Below, one piece after another: positions 1 to 9,678 of a stretch of 64,000 bases of DNA. The translations under genes and the position numbers were made by a program. Position 1 is the first letter of the stretch. Each line of letters begins with the position of its first letter. The stretch lies in the NCBI RefSeq assembly GCF_900143205.1, contig NZ_FRDH01000003.1, positions 496,001 through 560,000 of the forward strand, given 5' to 3'. The notes below the pieces were generated by a model that saw only the letters and a list, made by a program, of their open reading frames with translations, did no database searches and had not been told where the DNA came from. The stretch comes from Butyrivibrio hungatei DSM 14810. GTDB lineage: Bacteria > Bacillota > Clostridia > Lachnospirales > Lachnospiraceae.

Positions 1-1247
1 GCATCTTCTCTTTCAGTGAACCATTTCTTGGCATAGTCTATGACACTGCTTCCACCAGAAGCCTCGCGTTCCAGCAATTCAGACAGTTCTCTGATCAGAC
101 TAATTGCAAGCCTTCTTACCTTCTCATCATCCCTGCTGATCATGTCTGCTTCTGCCTCTGCATCCAAGGCACTTTCCATATCACCTGCAACAGCGCCAAA
201 ATCAACTACATCACTTTCAGAAGCCATTTCTTTTATCTTCTCAAATAATATCTTCTGAACAGCCTGATCTTTAGCATAATCTCTAAACTCATCCATGAGC
301 TTATCTGTAAGAAGCCCCAGGATACTTAGTTTTTCATCAAAAGAGCCATTTCTTAAAGCTTCTTTATTTTCAGGGAATCTTCCTTCCAGGATATCAGGAA
401 TCTTGTAAAGCTCATTGTACCTGCGATACAGTTCATAGTAATCAGCAAAATCCCTTGCTATCTCTGTGTTTTGAAGATACTGACTTGTAAGATTCTCATT
501 AACTTCAATGCCAAGCTTTTCGTTAACCTTGATGATCCTTGAAAGATCCTCCCAGCCTCTTGCTGTAACAAAACTTCTGCCGTTTACATCAGTCTTTATG
601 CTGTAGAAATTCTCTTTTTTGATTTCAAGGTATGACAAAATAGAGCCGTGAACACCTGCCTTGTAGGCATATTCCTTCCAGGCATCAAAATCCTCATCGA
701 TATTGATCTGGCGCACTCTATCAAGAGTTACGATATCAAAATCCCTTACAGACTTATTGTACTGAGGAGGGTTTCCGGCTGTTACAATGATGTAACCTTC
801 AGGAAGCTTATGACTTCCAAAGGTCTTGTACTGTAAAAATTGCAGCATGGTTGGAGCAAGAGTCTCAGATACGCAGTTGATCTCATCAAGGAAAAGAATT
901 CCTTCTTTTACCTTAGACTTCTCGATCTGCTCGTAAACAGCTCCAATTATCTCACTCATGGTGTACTCAGTAACAGAATACTCTTTTCCTCCATAGCTCT
1001 TTTCAGAGATCTTTGGAAGACCAATGGCACTCTGCCTTGTGTGATGGGTTATAGTATAGGACACAAGTCCTATACCAAGCTCGTGGGCAATCTGCTCCAT
1101 AACGGCTGTTTTACCGATTCCGGGAGGTCCCATGAGAAGGATTGGTCTTTGTTTTTCAACAGGAATCTCATACTGACCTGCTTCATCCTTTAAAAGGTAT
1201 GCCCTGACGGCGTTTTTTACCTCGTTTTTGGCTTCATCGATATTCAT
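1..1247 (-). CDS. MoxR-type AAA+ ATPase (3' end beyond window)
   Basis: AAA+ ATPase of the MoxR/dynein-related class, seen from its start for 415 codons; the C-terminus lies outside the window. Walker A GPPGIGKT is at residues 40-47 and a Walker B segment reading ILFLDEIN is near residue 120. Start is ATG at 1247, preceded by GGAGA about 9 nt upstream. It lies 44 nt downstream of a VWA-domain gene on the same strand. MoxR ATPases typically pair with VWA proteins to remodel or insert cofactors into partner complexes, so a two-gene chaperone unit is the likely reading. The client is not identifiable here. Confidence 0.85.
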   Translation of the reverse strand, partial: MNIDEAKNEVKNAVRAYLLKDEAGQYEIPVEKQRPILLMGPPGIGKTAVMEQIAHELGIGLVSYTITHHTRQSAIGLPKISEKSYGGKEYSVTEYTMSEIIGAVYEQIEKSKVKEGILFLDEINCVSETLAPTMLQFLQYKTFGSHKLPEGYIIVTAGNPPQYNKSVRDFDIVTLDRVRQINIDEDFDAWKEYAYKAGVHGSILSYLEIKKENFYSIKTDVNGRSFVTARGWEDLSRIIKVNEKLGIEVNENLTSQYLQNTEIARDFADYYELYRRYNELYKIPDILEGRFPENKEALRNGSFDEKLSILGLLTDKLMDEFRDYAKDQAVQKILFEKIKEMASESDVVDFGAVAGDMESALDAEAEADMISRDDEKVRRLAISLIRELSELLEREASGGSSVIDYAKKWFTERED

Positions 1248-1291
1248 AACAAATATTCTCCATCTGATAATGATCTTGCTGATATATCATT

Positions 1292-2641
1292 TCAAACATA
1301 TAGTTTAAGGGCCCAGGCAGGGACCTTTTCATCATTATAATCCCCATCCTTTGGAAAAAGAAATGCTGTATCATAATCTGTTGGTCTGTCAGGATAGACT
1401 CCGTAACCATCTGTAAAATATATCAGTCCCTTTAGATTACCAATGTCTCCAGATGACCTCAGGCTCTCAACCTTCTCAAAAACAGGCCTAAAGTCTGTTC
1501 CATATCCGCCCTCTACATGAATTTCTTCCGAGTAGCGTCTCATATCATCAACAGATTCTATGACATCATCCTTCTGAATCTGATCATCGCACTGCAAGAC
1601 ATGTATTCTGATCCTCTGAAAGAAATTGTCCTTGTTCAAAAGTATTGCTGCGGTCTCATTCAAAAATCTCTGCACCAGCTCATCCTTACAGGAAGCAGAA
1701 GTGTCAATTGCTATTACAAGCTCTTGGATCTTTTTAACTTCCCTAAATTCATTTTCTTCAATAAGAGGCATATTTCCATAGTGATCAAGGCCAAAGGCGT
1801 ACATACCATAGTCAAAGGTATCCATGTCTATGCCGCCTTCTTCCCTTATGACCATGAACCTTTGCAAAAATTCTTTGTAATCAGTTCTTGAAGTATTGTG
1901 AAACTTCAGTATCCATGATAGTTTTCCAAGTCTGTCGCTGGCATTTTTACCAATAGTCTCTATCTCAGTCTGAAGTCTTTTTGCTTCCTTATCCCAATCC
2001 TTTTCCTTATCCTGGATCTGCTTAAGGATAATAGGATTTATATGCTTCTTTTGCTCATTTTCAGAGTCATCATTTTCTGGAGGATCATCAGGGAGCCTTT
2101 GCCAAAAGCCGTGATCATCAAGCTTAAACTCCCGTTCAAGCTTTTCAATCTCAAATATGTCTATAGTTTCTTCATTATCCTTGAAATACTTATAGAGCTT
2201 CTCTACTGTTAAGACCTTTAATTCTTTCTCCAGCTGAGAATACCATCTGTCTCTATAGTCCGAGGACACTCTGTAAATACACTGATAGTCCATGCCATCA
2301 AGGATCGACTCTACAACTATATCCGCACAAAGGTCATAAATTTGCACGTCTGTGTATCTGGCAGAGGTATACATATGTCTAAAGATGCAATGAAGTATCA
2401 TATGAAGGTAAGTTCTATTAAGCTTACCTGGTTCCTCCAAAAAAAGTTTACATACATAGGAGGGATTAAACCTGATATTAACTGCATCTGTACCTACGCT
2501 GGTAGTTGAAAGATCCATTTCATAGGACAGACTGGATAAGGCTGCCCCCATGAAACGCATAGCAATATAAAGTTCTGTTCTTGAAGCATTTAAGACTTCT
2601 CTGCCTGCTGCCTCAAGCTCTATTCTCCTGCTACTTGCCAT
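1292..2641 (-). CDS. VWA-like protein with degenerate metallopeptidase domain (DUF2201 type)
   Basis: A 449-residue soluble protein. The N-terminal half resembles the putative metallopeptidase domain of the DUF2201 family, with a His cluster H80-x3-H84-x4-H89. The usual HExxH glutamate is replaced by Met, so peptidase activity is doubtful. A charged linker spans about 155-235. The C-terminal half is VWA-like with a MIDAS motif DTSAS at 313-317. GAGAGG five nt before ATG supports the start. It precedes the MoxR-type ATPase, the usual MoxR-VWA pairing. Family assignment is from motif memory; the cellular client is unknown. Confidence 0.8.
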   Translation of the reverse strand: MASSRRIELEAAGREVLNASRTELYIAMRFMGAALSSLSYEMDLSTTSVGTDAVNIRFNPSYVCKLFLEEPGKLNRTYLHMILHCIFRHMYTSARYTDVQIYDLCADIVVESILDGMDYQCIYRVSSDYRDRWYSQLEKELKVLTVEKLYKYFKDNEETIDIFEIEKLEREFKLDDHGFWQRLPDDPPENDDSENEQKKHINPIILKQIQDKEKDWDKEAKRLQTEIETIGKNASDRLGKLSWILKFHNTSRTDYKEFLQRFMVIREEGGIDMDTFDYGMYAFGLDHYGNMPLIEENEFREVKKIQELVIAIDTSASCKDELVQRFLNETAAILLNKDNFFQRIRIHVLQCDDQIQKDDVIESVDDMRRYSEEIHVEGGYGTDFRPVFEKVESLRSSGDIGNLKGLIYFTDGYGVYPDRPTDYDTAFLFPKDGDYNDEKVPAWALKLYV

Positions 2642-2698
2642 ACTAACCTCTCACTTGTGATAGATACCCCTATTATACAATCCAGATAGCAAACTCTG

Positions 2699-5600
2699 CT
2701 AGCACTCCTTTAGATATATTCCGGCATTCTGATGTGTATTTTCCATGATGAGTACCTTTCCAAAGTACTCTTTTGCCTTGTCCTTATCCCCAATTCCAAG
2801 GCTTCCAAGCCCCATGAGATAATAGCAATGTGCCTTGTTTTTAAGGTCCATATCTGCGTCAAACACAGACATATCAGGCATTGAAACTGCAAAATAATCC
2901 ATCTTGAACTTGTCATCAAGATGCTGCTGACCATAGTCAAGAAGCTTATAGAATCTGGAGTTTGCTTCCTTAACATTTCCAAGCTTCTCAAATGCTCGTC
3001 CCTGATAAAGGATCATGTCAGCAGGTTGGTCATAATAGTACATCATGCCTGCAACTTCCATGGCTCCCAGCGTTGCCTTCTCATAGTTTTCTCTTGCCCT
3101 TTCTTCGTCTCCAAGCTTCTCGTATGCAAGTCCCAGATGATAGTAAACATGGTTGTCCTTAGTTCCTTCAAGTCTTCCCTCTCCAAGGTTTTCAGGATAG
3201 CTCACTGCCTCTTTTAAGAGCCCCACTGCTTTCTTGCAGGACTTAGTATCATCCTTTGTCAAAAGAGCCTTCGCCTGCTCTAGGAGACTAACCTTAAACT
3301 GAGTTGTTATCTTGCCCTCAGCGCCTTCCCAGGTCCTGAAAAGGTGGCTCTTAGTTCTTTTGATAGCTTCGTCGTACTTACCAAGACTATTAAGAAGTGT
3401 CACATATTCAACATAGAGATCATCGCGCTTTTCAATGAGCCCGATATTTTCTTCAAACCTTGCAAGTCTCTCTCCAAGTGGGACATTTAGCTTTTGATAG
3501 AGCTGATCAAGTTCAAGGAACACCCTTGCATCGCTCTTATCAAGGTTAAAAGCCTTCTCCATAAGCTCTTTTGCCCTGTTCTTGTCATCACGCTTATTGT
3601 AATAAGCAATAGCAAGGTTCCTGCAAACAGTTGGGAATGTGTCATCAAGCGCTAGTGACTTCTCCCAATATTCAATAGCAAGGTCATACTGAAGCTTATC
3701 GTAGTACAGGCATCCAAGGTAGTAGCATGCCTTAGAAGGATTCTTAGACACCTTAATAGCAGTCTTCAAAACCGCTATATCCTCAAGCTTATTAGGGAAG
3801 CAATAATCTGATGGCATGTTCTGTGCAGTCTCAAACTGGCGAAGTGGCTCGTCCATGTAGTGGTAAGTCCTGATATCGCAGGCACCTCTATAATAGCGAA
3901 GCATAGGGTGATGATCTTCCTCGCCCATTACGCCAGTGGCACCTGAGGCCTCTGAGTACATGCCCCACTCCATAAAATCTCTTGCAACCTGGAGGCAGAT
4001 CTCATGATTACTTCTGATAAAGGACATATAGTCAAGCCAAGCACTCTCTCTGCTTCTTCCCTTATGGAACTGAATGCTGATATATCTTGATAAATAGTCA
4101 AATTCATCAAGTTCAAGGTTTTCCTTGACCATATTCATGGCATCTTTTTCTCTTTCAAGCTTAAGTAAAAGAAATGCCTTAAGGCCCCTTGCCTTGATAC
4201 TGTGCGCGTTCTTAACAAGAGCTCTCTCCACGTGCTCAAGAGCTTCCTCATAGTCTCCTCTTCTGGTATCAATTGTAGCTAGATAGTAATAGCCCATCTC
4301 CTGAAGCTCATTAACCCAGGTTGCCTTATAGAATGCCTCATAGGCTTCGTCATACTTTTCCTGGTAAAAAAGTGCCAGGCCCAAATTGTAATAGGGCTCG
4401 CTGTCATATGGATTTGGATGCATGACAGTAAGTCTTTCCAGAGCCTTTCTAAAGTACTTCTCTGCAATCTCAAATCTGCCTCTTCTAAACATTAAAAGGC
4501 CATAAGCATTATTAAGCCTTGTGTCACCCTCATCCCTCTTAAGTCCCTCAAGATAATAATCATCAGGAAGAAATGTAGCGTGCCTGTACTGCTCGATATG
4601 CTGCCCCGTAAGGTAGAGCTCTTCATTAGTCTTTATCTCTTCTGGCAAAAGAGCTGCTTTAGCAGGTTCAGCAGCCTTTGGGATTCCCTGATCCTTTGGC
4701 TCGTAGGATACAAGCTCTTTGAAGCCGTCATATACACAAACCTTTAATTTGTACTGATCGATATCTCCAGGGATCAGTTTCTTGAGAGAAATTGTCTTTT
4801 CATAAATATCAACCGGTGAGAGCTTTGTTTCTTCTGAGTAAATTTCTTTTCTGTCGTAGTAAACAACTACTCTTGCACTTTCTCTAGGACTTGTACCATA
4901 TACGCAAAGGTACAGCTTGCCGCCATCTCTAAGCTCCATATTGAGAGCTGCGTGGATGCTGGCATTCTTAACCTGTCCCACTTTCTTGTATGGCATAAAG
5001 TACTGCTTGAACACCTTCTCCTCGAAAGGCTTAAGCCACGAGAAATCAGGCTGGTTGTCACAGTACATACCTGTCATAAGCTCGATGTATGGGCCATCTT
5101 CATCTGTAAGGTTCCTGTCCCATGCTTTTCCAAAGTCGCCGCATCCCCAAGTCCACTGCTTTTTACCTGGAGATACGTGGTGATCTGCTACATGAAGAAG
5201 TCCTGCTTGCTTTTGGTAGTCATAGCCACCAACGAAGTTATAATCTGACTTTTCAGCCATATAAGAAGTTGGAACAGGGATGTTTTTGTATCTTGAAATA
5301 TCTACACCTTCGCTATAGTCATGCTTGTAGTACTCTCCTGTTGCAATTGGAAATCTTGAAACAGCTCTTTTACCATGGTCATATACGTTATGAACATCAG
5401 GAGGAAAAATAGACTGTGTGTGATCATTAACTGCAACAGCAGGATTAGCCCACCACAGGAAAGTCTGTGGAAGAGGTGTCTTGTTATAGAGCTGACCTGT
5501 GATCTCGATGTAGGCCTTATCCGGATACAAGGTAAACTTAGTCATTTCCTTGGTTCCATACATCTGGTCCACATCACCTGTTAACAGAGTAACGCTTCCA

Positions 5601-6019
5601 TCCTTGTTTTCTTTTATAGAATATCGAACTGGCATATATGTAGTTGGGCGATGATGCTGAGGCCAGTTAAACTCAATACCTCCTGAGATCCATGGGCCTG
5701 TAAGTCCCACAAGAGCAGGCTTGATGACCTTGTTGTAATAAACAAAATCATAGTCATTGGTCTTGTCATAGGCTCTCTGGATCCTGCCTCCAAGCTCAGG
5801 AAGGATCATGATCTTAATATAATCATTCTCAAGATAGACAGCTTTCCACTTCTTGTCTGTCTTTTTTGTGCTTATATCATTAGTTGATGGATATGGATAG
5901 ATCTTGCCTGAACTTCCCTGATATACCCTCTTTTCCAGGAACATAGGGTTCTTGTCAGGTGCTCCAACTTCATATGTTGGAATAACTACCCATTCTTCCC
6001 ATATCTTTGCTTTTTTCAT
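2699..6019 (-). CDS. DUF5107 domain protein with C-terminal TPR repeats
   Basis: About 1106 residues with no signal peptide or membrane segment. Residues about 40-330 match the DUF5107 domain, a probable carbohydrate-binding fold related to aldose epimerases (motifs ILPELGGRI and GGIEFNWPQHH). From about 480 to the end there are many tetratricopeptide repeats with W/Y-x-L-G-x-x-Y patterns. An in-frame ATG exists at 6031, but GGAGG lies inside its first codons, five nt before the ATG at 6019, so 6019 is chosen. Divergent from an AraC regulator with a sugar-sensor style N-terminus, which suggests induction by a carbohydrate signal. Enzymatic activity is not established. Confidence 0.85.
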   Translation of the reverse strand: MKKAKIWEEWVVIPTYEVGAPDKNPMFLEKRVYQGSSGKIYPYPSTNDISTKKTDKKWKAVYLENDYIKIMILPELGGRIQRAYDKTNDYDFVYYNKVIKPALVGLTGPWISGGIEFNWPQHHRPTTYMPVRYSIKENKDGSVTLLTGDVDQMYGTKEMTKFTLYPDKAYIEITGQLYNKTPLPQTFLWWANPAVAVNDHTQSIFPPDVHNVYDHGKRAVSRFPIATGEYYKHDYSEGVDISRYKNIPVPTSYMAEKSDYNFVGGYDYQKQAGLLHVADHHVSPGKKQWTWGCGDFGKAWDRNLTDEDGPYIELMTGMYCDNQPDFSWLKPFEEKVFKQYFMPYKKVGQVKNASIHAALNMELRDGGKLYLCVYGTSPRESARVVVYYDRKEIYSEETKLSPVDIYEKTISLKKLIPGDIDQYKLKVCVYDGFKELVSYEPKDQGIPKAAEPAKAALLPEEIKTNEELYLTGQHIEQYRHATFLPDDYYLEGLKRDEGDTRLNNAYGLLMFRRGRFEIAEKYFRKALERLTVMHPNPYDSEPYYNLGLALFYQEKYDEAYEAFYKATWVNELQEMGYYYLATIDTRRGDYEEALEHVERALVKNAHSIKARGLKAFLLLKLEREKDAMNMVKENLELDEFDYLSRYISIQFHKGRSRESAWLDYMSFIRSNHEICLQVARDFMEWGMYSEASGATGVMGEEDHHPMLRYYRGACDIRTYHYMDEPLRQFETAQNMPSDYCFPNKLEDIAVLKTAIKVSKNPSKACYYLGCLYYDKLQYDLAIEYWEKSLALDDTFPTVCRNLAIAYYNKRDDKNRAKELMEKAFNLDKSDARVFLELDQLYQKLNVPLGERLARFEENIGLIEKRDDLYVEYVTLLNSLGKYDEAIKRTKSHLFRTWEGAEGKITTQFKVSLLEQAKALLTKDDTKSCKKAVGLLKEAVSYPENLGEGRLEGTKDNHVYYHLGLAYEKLGDEERARENYEKATLGAMEVAGMMYYYDQPADMILYQGRAFEKLGNVKEANSRFYKLLDYGQQHLDDKFKMDYFAVSMPDMSVFDADMDLKNKAHCYYLMGLGSLGIGDKDKAKEYFGKVLIMENTHQNAGIYLKEC

Positions 6020-6111
6020 TCTTGCCTCCATATAGCTTGACCACTTATTTATTATTGCTTTAGATTGCTTTTTTATATAATATGATAATATCCATGTTTT
6101 ACTAGATTTTC

Positions 6112-6139
6112 ATTATATCAGCTTGCTATAAGATATCAA
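6112..6139 (-). promoter_or_regulatory. Predicted sigma-A promoter of the DUF5107 gene
   Basis: On the minus strand TTGATA (6139-6134), a 16-nt spacer and TATAAT (6117-6112) form a near-consensus promoter about 90 nt before the start at 6019. An interrupted inverted repeat AAGAT-N6-ATCTT at about 6130-6145 overlaps the -35 box and could be an operator for the divergently encoded AraC protein. Confidence 0.6.
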
Positions 6140-6177
6140 AATCTTGCTCATAATATTTTATGTGAAAGGATCCGGAT

Positions 6178-7020
6178 ATGTTATCCAAGGAAAAATACGT
6201 CACCCCAAAATCTGATTACTATATCCACACTCCAAGTGCTTTAGCCAAAGAGCTTTTTCTCTATCCAACTGTCATTGGCAATTTCAGATACGAAGCAGGG
6301 TACGAACTCTATAGAAACAACTATACCAGTTTTCTTTGCATGTACATAAAACAAGGTGATTGTGAGATCACTACAGGCTCAATAAAATTGGCTGCAAAGG
6401 CCGGTCAAATTGTTCTGATCGACTGCTATAAGCCCCATTCCTACAGATCGGATAATGGCTGGGAGGCTGTGTGGTTTCACTATGATGGCAAGCTTGCCAG
6501 AGGCTACTATGACGCCATCACTAACAAGCAGGGAAATGTCATAAGTCTTGCTTCGGACTATAGATTCAAAAAATATCTTGATAAGCTCTATTTTTCATAC
6601 AAAAATACAGCCCCAATAAATGAGACTGTAATAAATAACTGGATCATAAATATAATGACTGAGCTCATGGTCTCCAATCAGCTGACTGCCTCTATAGAGT
6701 CGGCTTCAGAGCCTGTTGAAGATGTTATTGCTTTTATTTCTGACAACCTGGATAAAGAGCTTTCTATTGAGGAGCTCGCCAAAAAGGCTAACCTCAGCCC
6801 GTTTTACTTTTCCAGGATCTTTAAGAAAGAAACAGGCTTTACTCCTCACGATTACATAATCACATCAAAGATTGACCATGCCAAATACCTGCTGCTTAAC
6901 ACTTCTTTATCCAGCAAGGACATCTGCTACCAGCTTGGTTTTGGAAATGAAAGCTCTTTTTGTGCAACCTTCAAAAAGAAAACCGGTAAGACGCCCAGGG
7001 AATACAGAACTAATTTTTAA
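6178..7020 (+). CDS. AraC-family transcriptional regulator
   Basis: A 280-residue regulator. An N-terminal cupin-like sensor domain (about 20-170) is followed by a C-terminal pair of helix-turn-helix motifs: ELSIEELAKKANLSPFYFSR and then the diagnostic FGNESSFCATFKKKTGKTPREYR. AAAGGA lies 9 nt before the ATG. Divergent from the DUF5107-TPR gene, which it probably controls, as AraC proteins beside carbohydrate genes commonly do. Its 3' end overlaps the convergent hydrolase gene by 11 nt. Confidence 0.92.
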   Translation: MLSKEKYVTPKSDYYIHTPSALAKELFLYPTVIGNFRYEAGYELYRNNYTSFLCMYIKQGDCEITTGSIKLAAKAGQIVLIDCYKPHSYRSDNGWEAVWFHYDGKLARGYYDAITNKQGNVISLASDYRFKKYLDKLYFSYKNTAPINETVINNWIINIMTELMVSNQLTASIESASEPVEDVIAFISDNLDKELSIEELAKKANLSPFYFSRIFKKETGFTPHDYIITSKIDHAKYLLLNTSLSSKDICYQLGFGNESSFCATFKKKTGKTPREYRTNF

Positions 7021-8629
7021 ATTTGCTCCTGACTCTAAGCAAGTGGATCAGCTCAAAGACTGCATCTAAGAGAACAAATATCCCGCAGCTCATGGTGTAC
7101 CACTCAAGTCCTACTTCAGGGCCGACCATAAGGTAGCCTCCATACAAAGTCAAAAGGATTCCCTGAAATGAATATCTTACAACTCTTAGTTTGTCATCCC
7201 AGCTAACCTTGATGTTGATAAAGCACTGATAGGCGCTCACAAGGAATATTACTCCAAATAAGATGCTGGCAAAAAGAAACATCGCATCATCCTTAACTAT
7301 CAGCACTACATAGGCAACAATAAGGACTATGCTGACATTGACTCTGATCCTCTCTTTACTGATATCCCAGTTTGATTTTCTAAGATGGTGGATTGTCAGA
7401 TATACCTGATAAGCCACAATAGCAAAAATAGTAACTGCAAAGGCTGTCTTTATGAATGCATCCGGAATAAGGAAGCACAGAATTGCAAAAGCCACGCAGA
7501 ATGCTATCCTGAATATCTTCTTTTTATCTTTCTTTTCCTCCATGACCTTTCCAATAGAGGAATTCTTGATATCTGAAACCACGTTATCCTTAACGCTCTT
7601 TAGAGGATTTAGACCCTCCGCATTGTCACCAAGTACAGTAAAGATAAGATTTTCAAAGGCCTTAGGACCTTCCTTGGTAAACTCCTCTACAGTGACAGCG
7701 CCATTTTCACCCATGGTATCAAAGATAGAATTGACAAATGCCTGCCTGTCCTTTAGATCATCCATCTTTTCAATGAATTTATCAAAAAGAGTATTTATCT
7801 GCTCACTGGCTGAATCGTGCTCAGTAGTCGTCACCAGTCCATCGCCACTAACCTGCCAGGTTAAGAGACTATGCTGCATCATCTGCGTGCCACTACTCTT
7901 AACTATGTAGTTTTCTGTTATCTTAGGCTCAAAAATCCCACCTACAATGCAGAATTCAGGGGTAATCCTCACGCATTTATGATCAATCTTACTGACAAGC
8001 TCTGTATCAAGAACTTCATTGCAAAAACCAGGTCCATCATTTAGATAAACCTTTGCAACCTTATCAAGTTCTTCTTTTTCAAGATGTGCTACCGCAAAAA
8101 GAGCCAGATTCGCGCCTTTAGAGTGACCGGCCACATGACACTTTTCATTCCTAGCCAAAGTTCTTTTCAGATAGCTGTAGGCCTTCTCCTGGGCAGGAAC
8201 CTTGGTATAACTGATCATAAAGTCTTCCTTCCAGCCCACGATGGTGTCGTCAGTTCCTCTAAAAACTACAACAACCTCGTTATCAGAAACGTGGTAGGTC
8301 AAGGCTGCAAACTGCATGTTTGCTATAACACTGGTTTCGTCCACATAGTTTGATATGACAACGCTGCCAAATCTCTTGGACTTTGCGCACTGCTCCAGAA
8401 GCTTTCTGTCATTCCTTCCGGAAGTTATGAGCCTGAACTTTACATTTTCTCCAAGTTCATCCCACACCTCTTTTATTGTGCGCTCTCTTTTTGATCCAAT
8501 TCCTGTAAATGCCGGCGTCATATCTGCATAACCAAGGTGACAAAGGACCATTACATCAATTTCATTTAATGGTCTTTCGTCAAAAGAGATATCTCCACGC
8601 CAATTAACATAATCAATAATATTTGCCAT
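7010..8629 (-). CDS. Mbeg1-like (DUF2974) alpha/beta hydrolase with C-terminal membrane segments
   Basis: About 539 residues. The N-terminal domain is a lipase-like alpha/beta hydrolase: RGTDD near 124-128 recalls class 3 lipases, and the nucleophile elbow GHSKG places Ser at about 170. From about 370 onward four or five hydrophobic helices anchor it to the membrane. A GTG lies at 8638, but AGGTG sits 6 nt before ATG 8629, so the ATG is taken. Such proteins are usually annotated as putative lipases; the substrate is unknown. It converges on and overlaps the AraC gene by 11 nt. Confidence 0.82.
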   Translation of the reverse strand: MANIIDYVNWRGDISFDERPLNEIDVMVLCHLGYADMTPAFTGIGSKRERTIKEVWDELGENVKFRLITSGRNDRKLLEQCAKSKRFGSVVISNYVDETSVIANMQFAALTYHVSDNEVVVVFRGTDDTIVGWKEDFMISYTKVPAQEKAYSYLKRTLARNEKCHVAGHSKGANLALFAVAHLEKEELDKVAKVYLNDGPGFCNEVLDTELVSKIDHKCVRITPEFCIVGGIFEPKITENYIVKSSGTQMMQHSLLTWQVSGDGLVTTTEHDSASEQINTLFDKFIEKMDDLKDRQAFVNSIFDTMGENGAVTVEEFTKEGPKAFENLIFTVLGDNAEGLNPLKSVKDNVVSDIKNSSIGKVMEEKKDKKKIFRIAFCVAFAILCFLIPDAFIKTAFAVTIFAIVAYQVYLTIHHLRKSNWDISKERIRVNVSIVLIVAYVVLIVKDDAMFLFASILFGVIFLVSAYQCFINIKVSWDDKLRVVRYSFQGILLTLYGGYLMVGPEVGLEWYTMSCGIFVLLDAVFELIHLLRVRSKFKN

Positions 8630-8678
8630 TTTCTTCACCTGTCCCTGTCACAACTGATGAATAAAACTACAGCTATTG

Positions 8679-9578
8679 TTAAAATTTAAATTCCAGTGCG
8701 CTACTATTATCCTGGTGCTTATCCATAAGAGCTGCGCTTACAAGGGTAAGCCCCTTTTCTGTCGCAAGCTTAAGCCCATGATCTAAAGCTTCGTCTGACA
8801 CCAGATCTTTACCATACTGGTTAAGTGCTCTTATGACACCTGTTGTATCAATCTCCTGGGAAGCTCTTTGCACAAGCCTCTCCAGAATATCCTTCATGTT
8901 GGCTCTGGCATAGTCTTCATAGATGGTTCTAAAAGAGTCATCAAGTTCATGAGGATAGATGAGTCTTCCCACTGCTATATCTTCGGAAATCATGTTTCCA
9001 TCTATAAGCGCCTTCTCAAAGAGCTTGTCATATTCCCTATAGTTTATTTTACGCCTGTCTACGCATTCTCTGTAGGCATAGCCCGATCCGCTGATAGAAA
9101 ACTGTATAGTCCTTGCCATGGTATTATCTGCAAAATCATAGACATACTCAGGGAAAGTCAGCTGCGAGGTTTCCTGCTGCCTATGAATAGTAAATCTCAA
9201 AGTCTTGTCGTTATCCGCAAGGAAATTCCTGATGACTTCATACCAGTCTCTTTTAATAGTAATATCAATGTCCGTCAGGCTGTCACACTGCCTGCAAACA
9301 CCGTCGTAATAGTCATCAATGCTGTCGTATAGTGATATCTTGCATAAATTTCTGCAATTGTGAAAAGAAAAACCGTAAAGAGTCTTCACTGTCTCCGGAA
9401 TCTGAGCTGTCCTGATATCATTTCTTCCAGAAAAGGCGTGATTCCCTATCGCCTCAACGCTCTTTCCATCTATTTCTGCAGGGATTACCAGGTCTCTTAC
9501 TTCACCTTCAAAGCCTGTGATCTGTATAAATTCGTGATTATCTTTTTTGTGCTGTACTACTTCGTATGTAAATGGCAT
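8679..9578 (-). CDS. Leucine-rich-repeat (BspA/LRR_5-like) protein
   Basis: About 299 residues, cytoplasmic by appearance (no signal peptide). Residues about 15-105 contain BspA-type repeats (VIPAEIDGKSVEAIGNHAFSG, TVKTLYGFSFHNC). The remaining two thirds are unrelated to LRRs; their end resembles helical repeats of ankyrin-like length, but no family was recognised. A Met at 9599 has no Shine-Dalgarno sequence, whereas AGGG lies 6 nt before the in-frame ATG at 9578, which is preferred. It is 49 nt upstream of the hydrolase gene and probably co-transcribed. Function unknown. Confidence 0.72.
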   Translation of the reverse strand: MPFTYEVVQHKKDNHEFIQITGFEGEVRDLVIPAEIDGKSVEAIGNHAFSGRNDIRTAQIPETVKTLYGFSFHNCRNLCKISLYDSIDDYYDGVCRQCDSLTDIDITIKRDWYEVIRNFLADNDKTLRFTIHRQQETSQLTFPEYVYDFADNTMARTIQFSISGSGYAYRECVDRRKINYREYDKLFEKALIDGNMISEDIAVGRLIYPHELDDSFRTIYEDYARANMKDILERLVQRASQEIDTTGVIRALNQYGKDLVSDEALDHGLKLATEKGLTLVSAALMDKHQDNSSALEFKF

Positions 9579-9618
9579 ATCATACCCTATTTTCTTCATG
9601 TTTATAGTATACAGTTAA

Positions 9619-9647
9619 TTGTACATCTTATTGAAAATATGTTAAAC
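9619..9647 (+). promoter_or_regulatory. Possible promoter of the DUF362 gene
   Basis: TTGTAC (9619-9624), a 17-nt spacer and TTAAAC (9642-9647) lie about 30 nt before the gene. Both boxes are only moderate matches. Confidence 0.35.
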
Positions 9648-9678
9648 TACCACCGAAATCATAGTCCAGGAGATTCCT

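Noticed and set aside
2710..2991. 93-codon frame inside the DUF5107-TPR gene
   Set aside because: Same-strand shadow of a strongly coding gene with no own ribosome site or family match.
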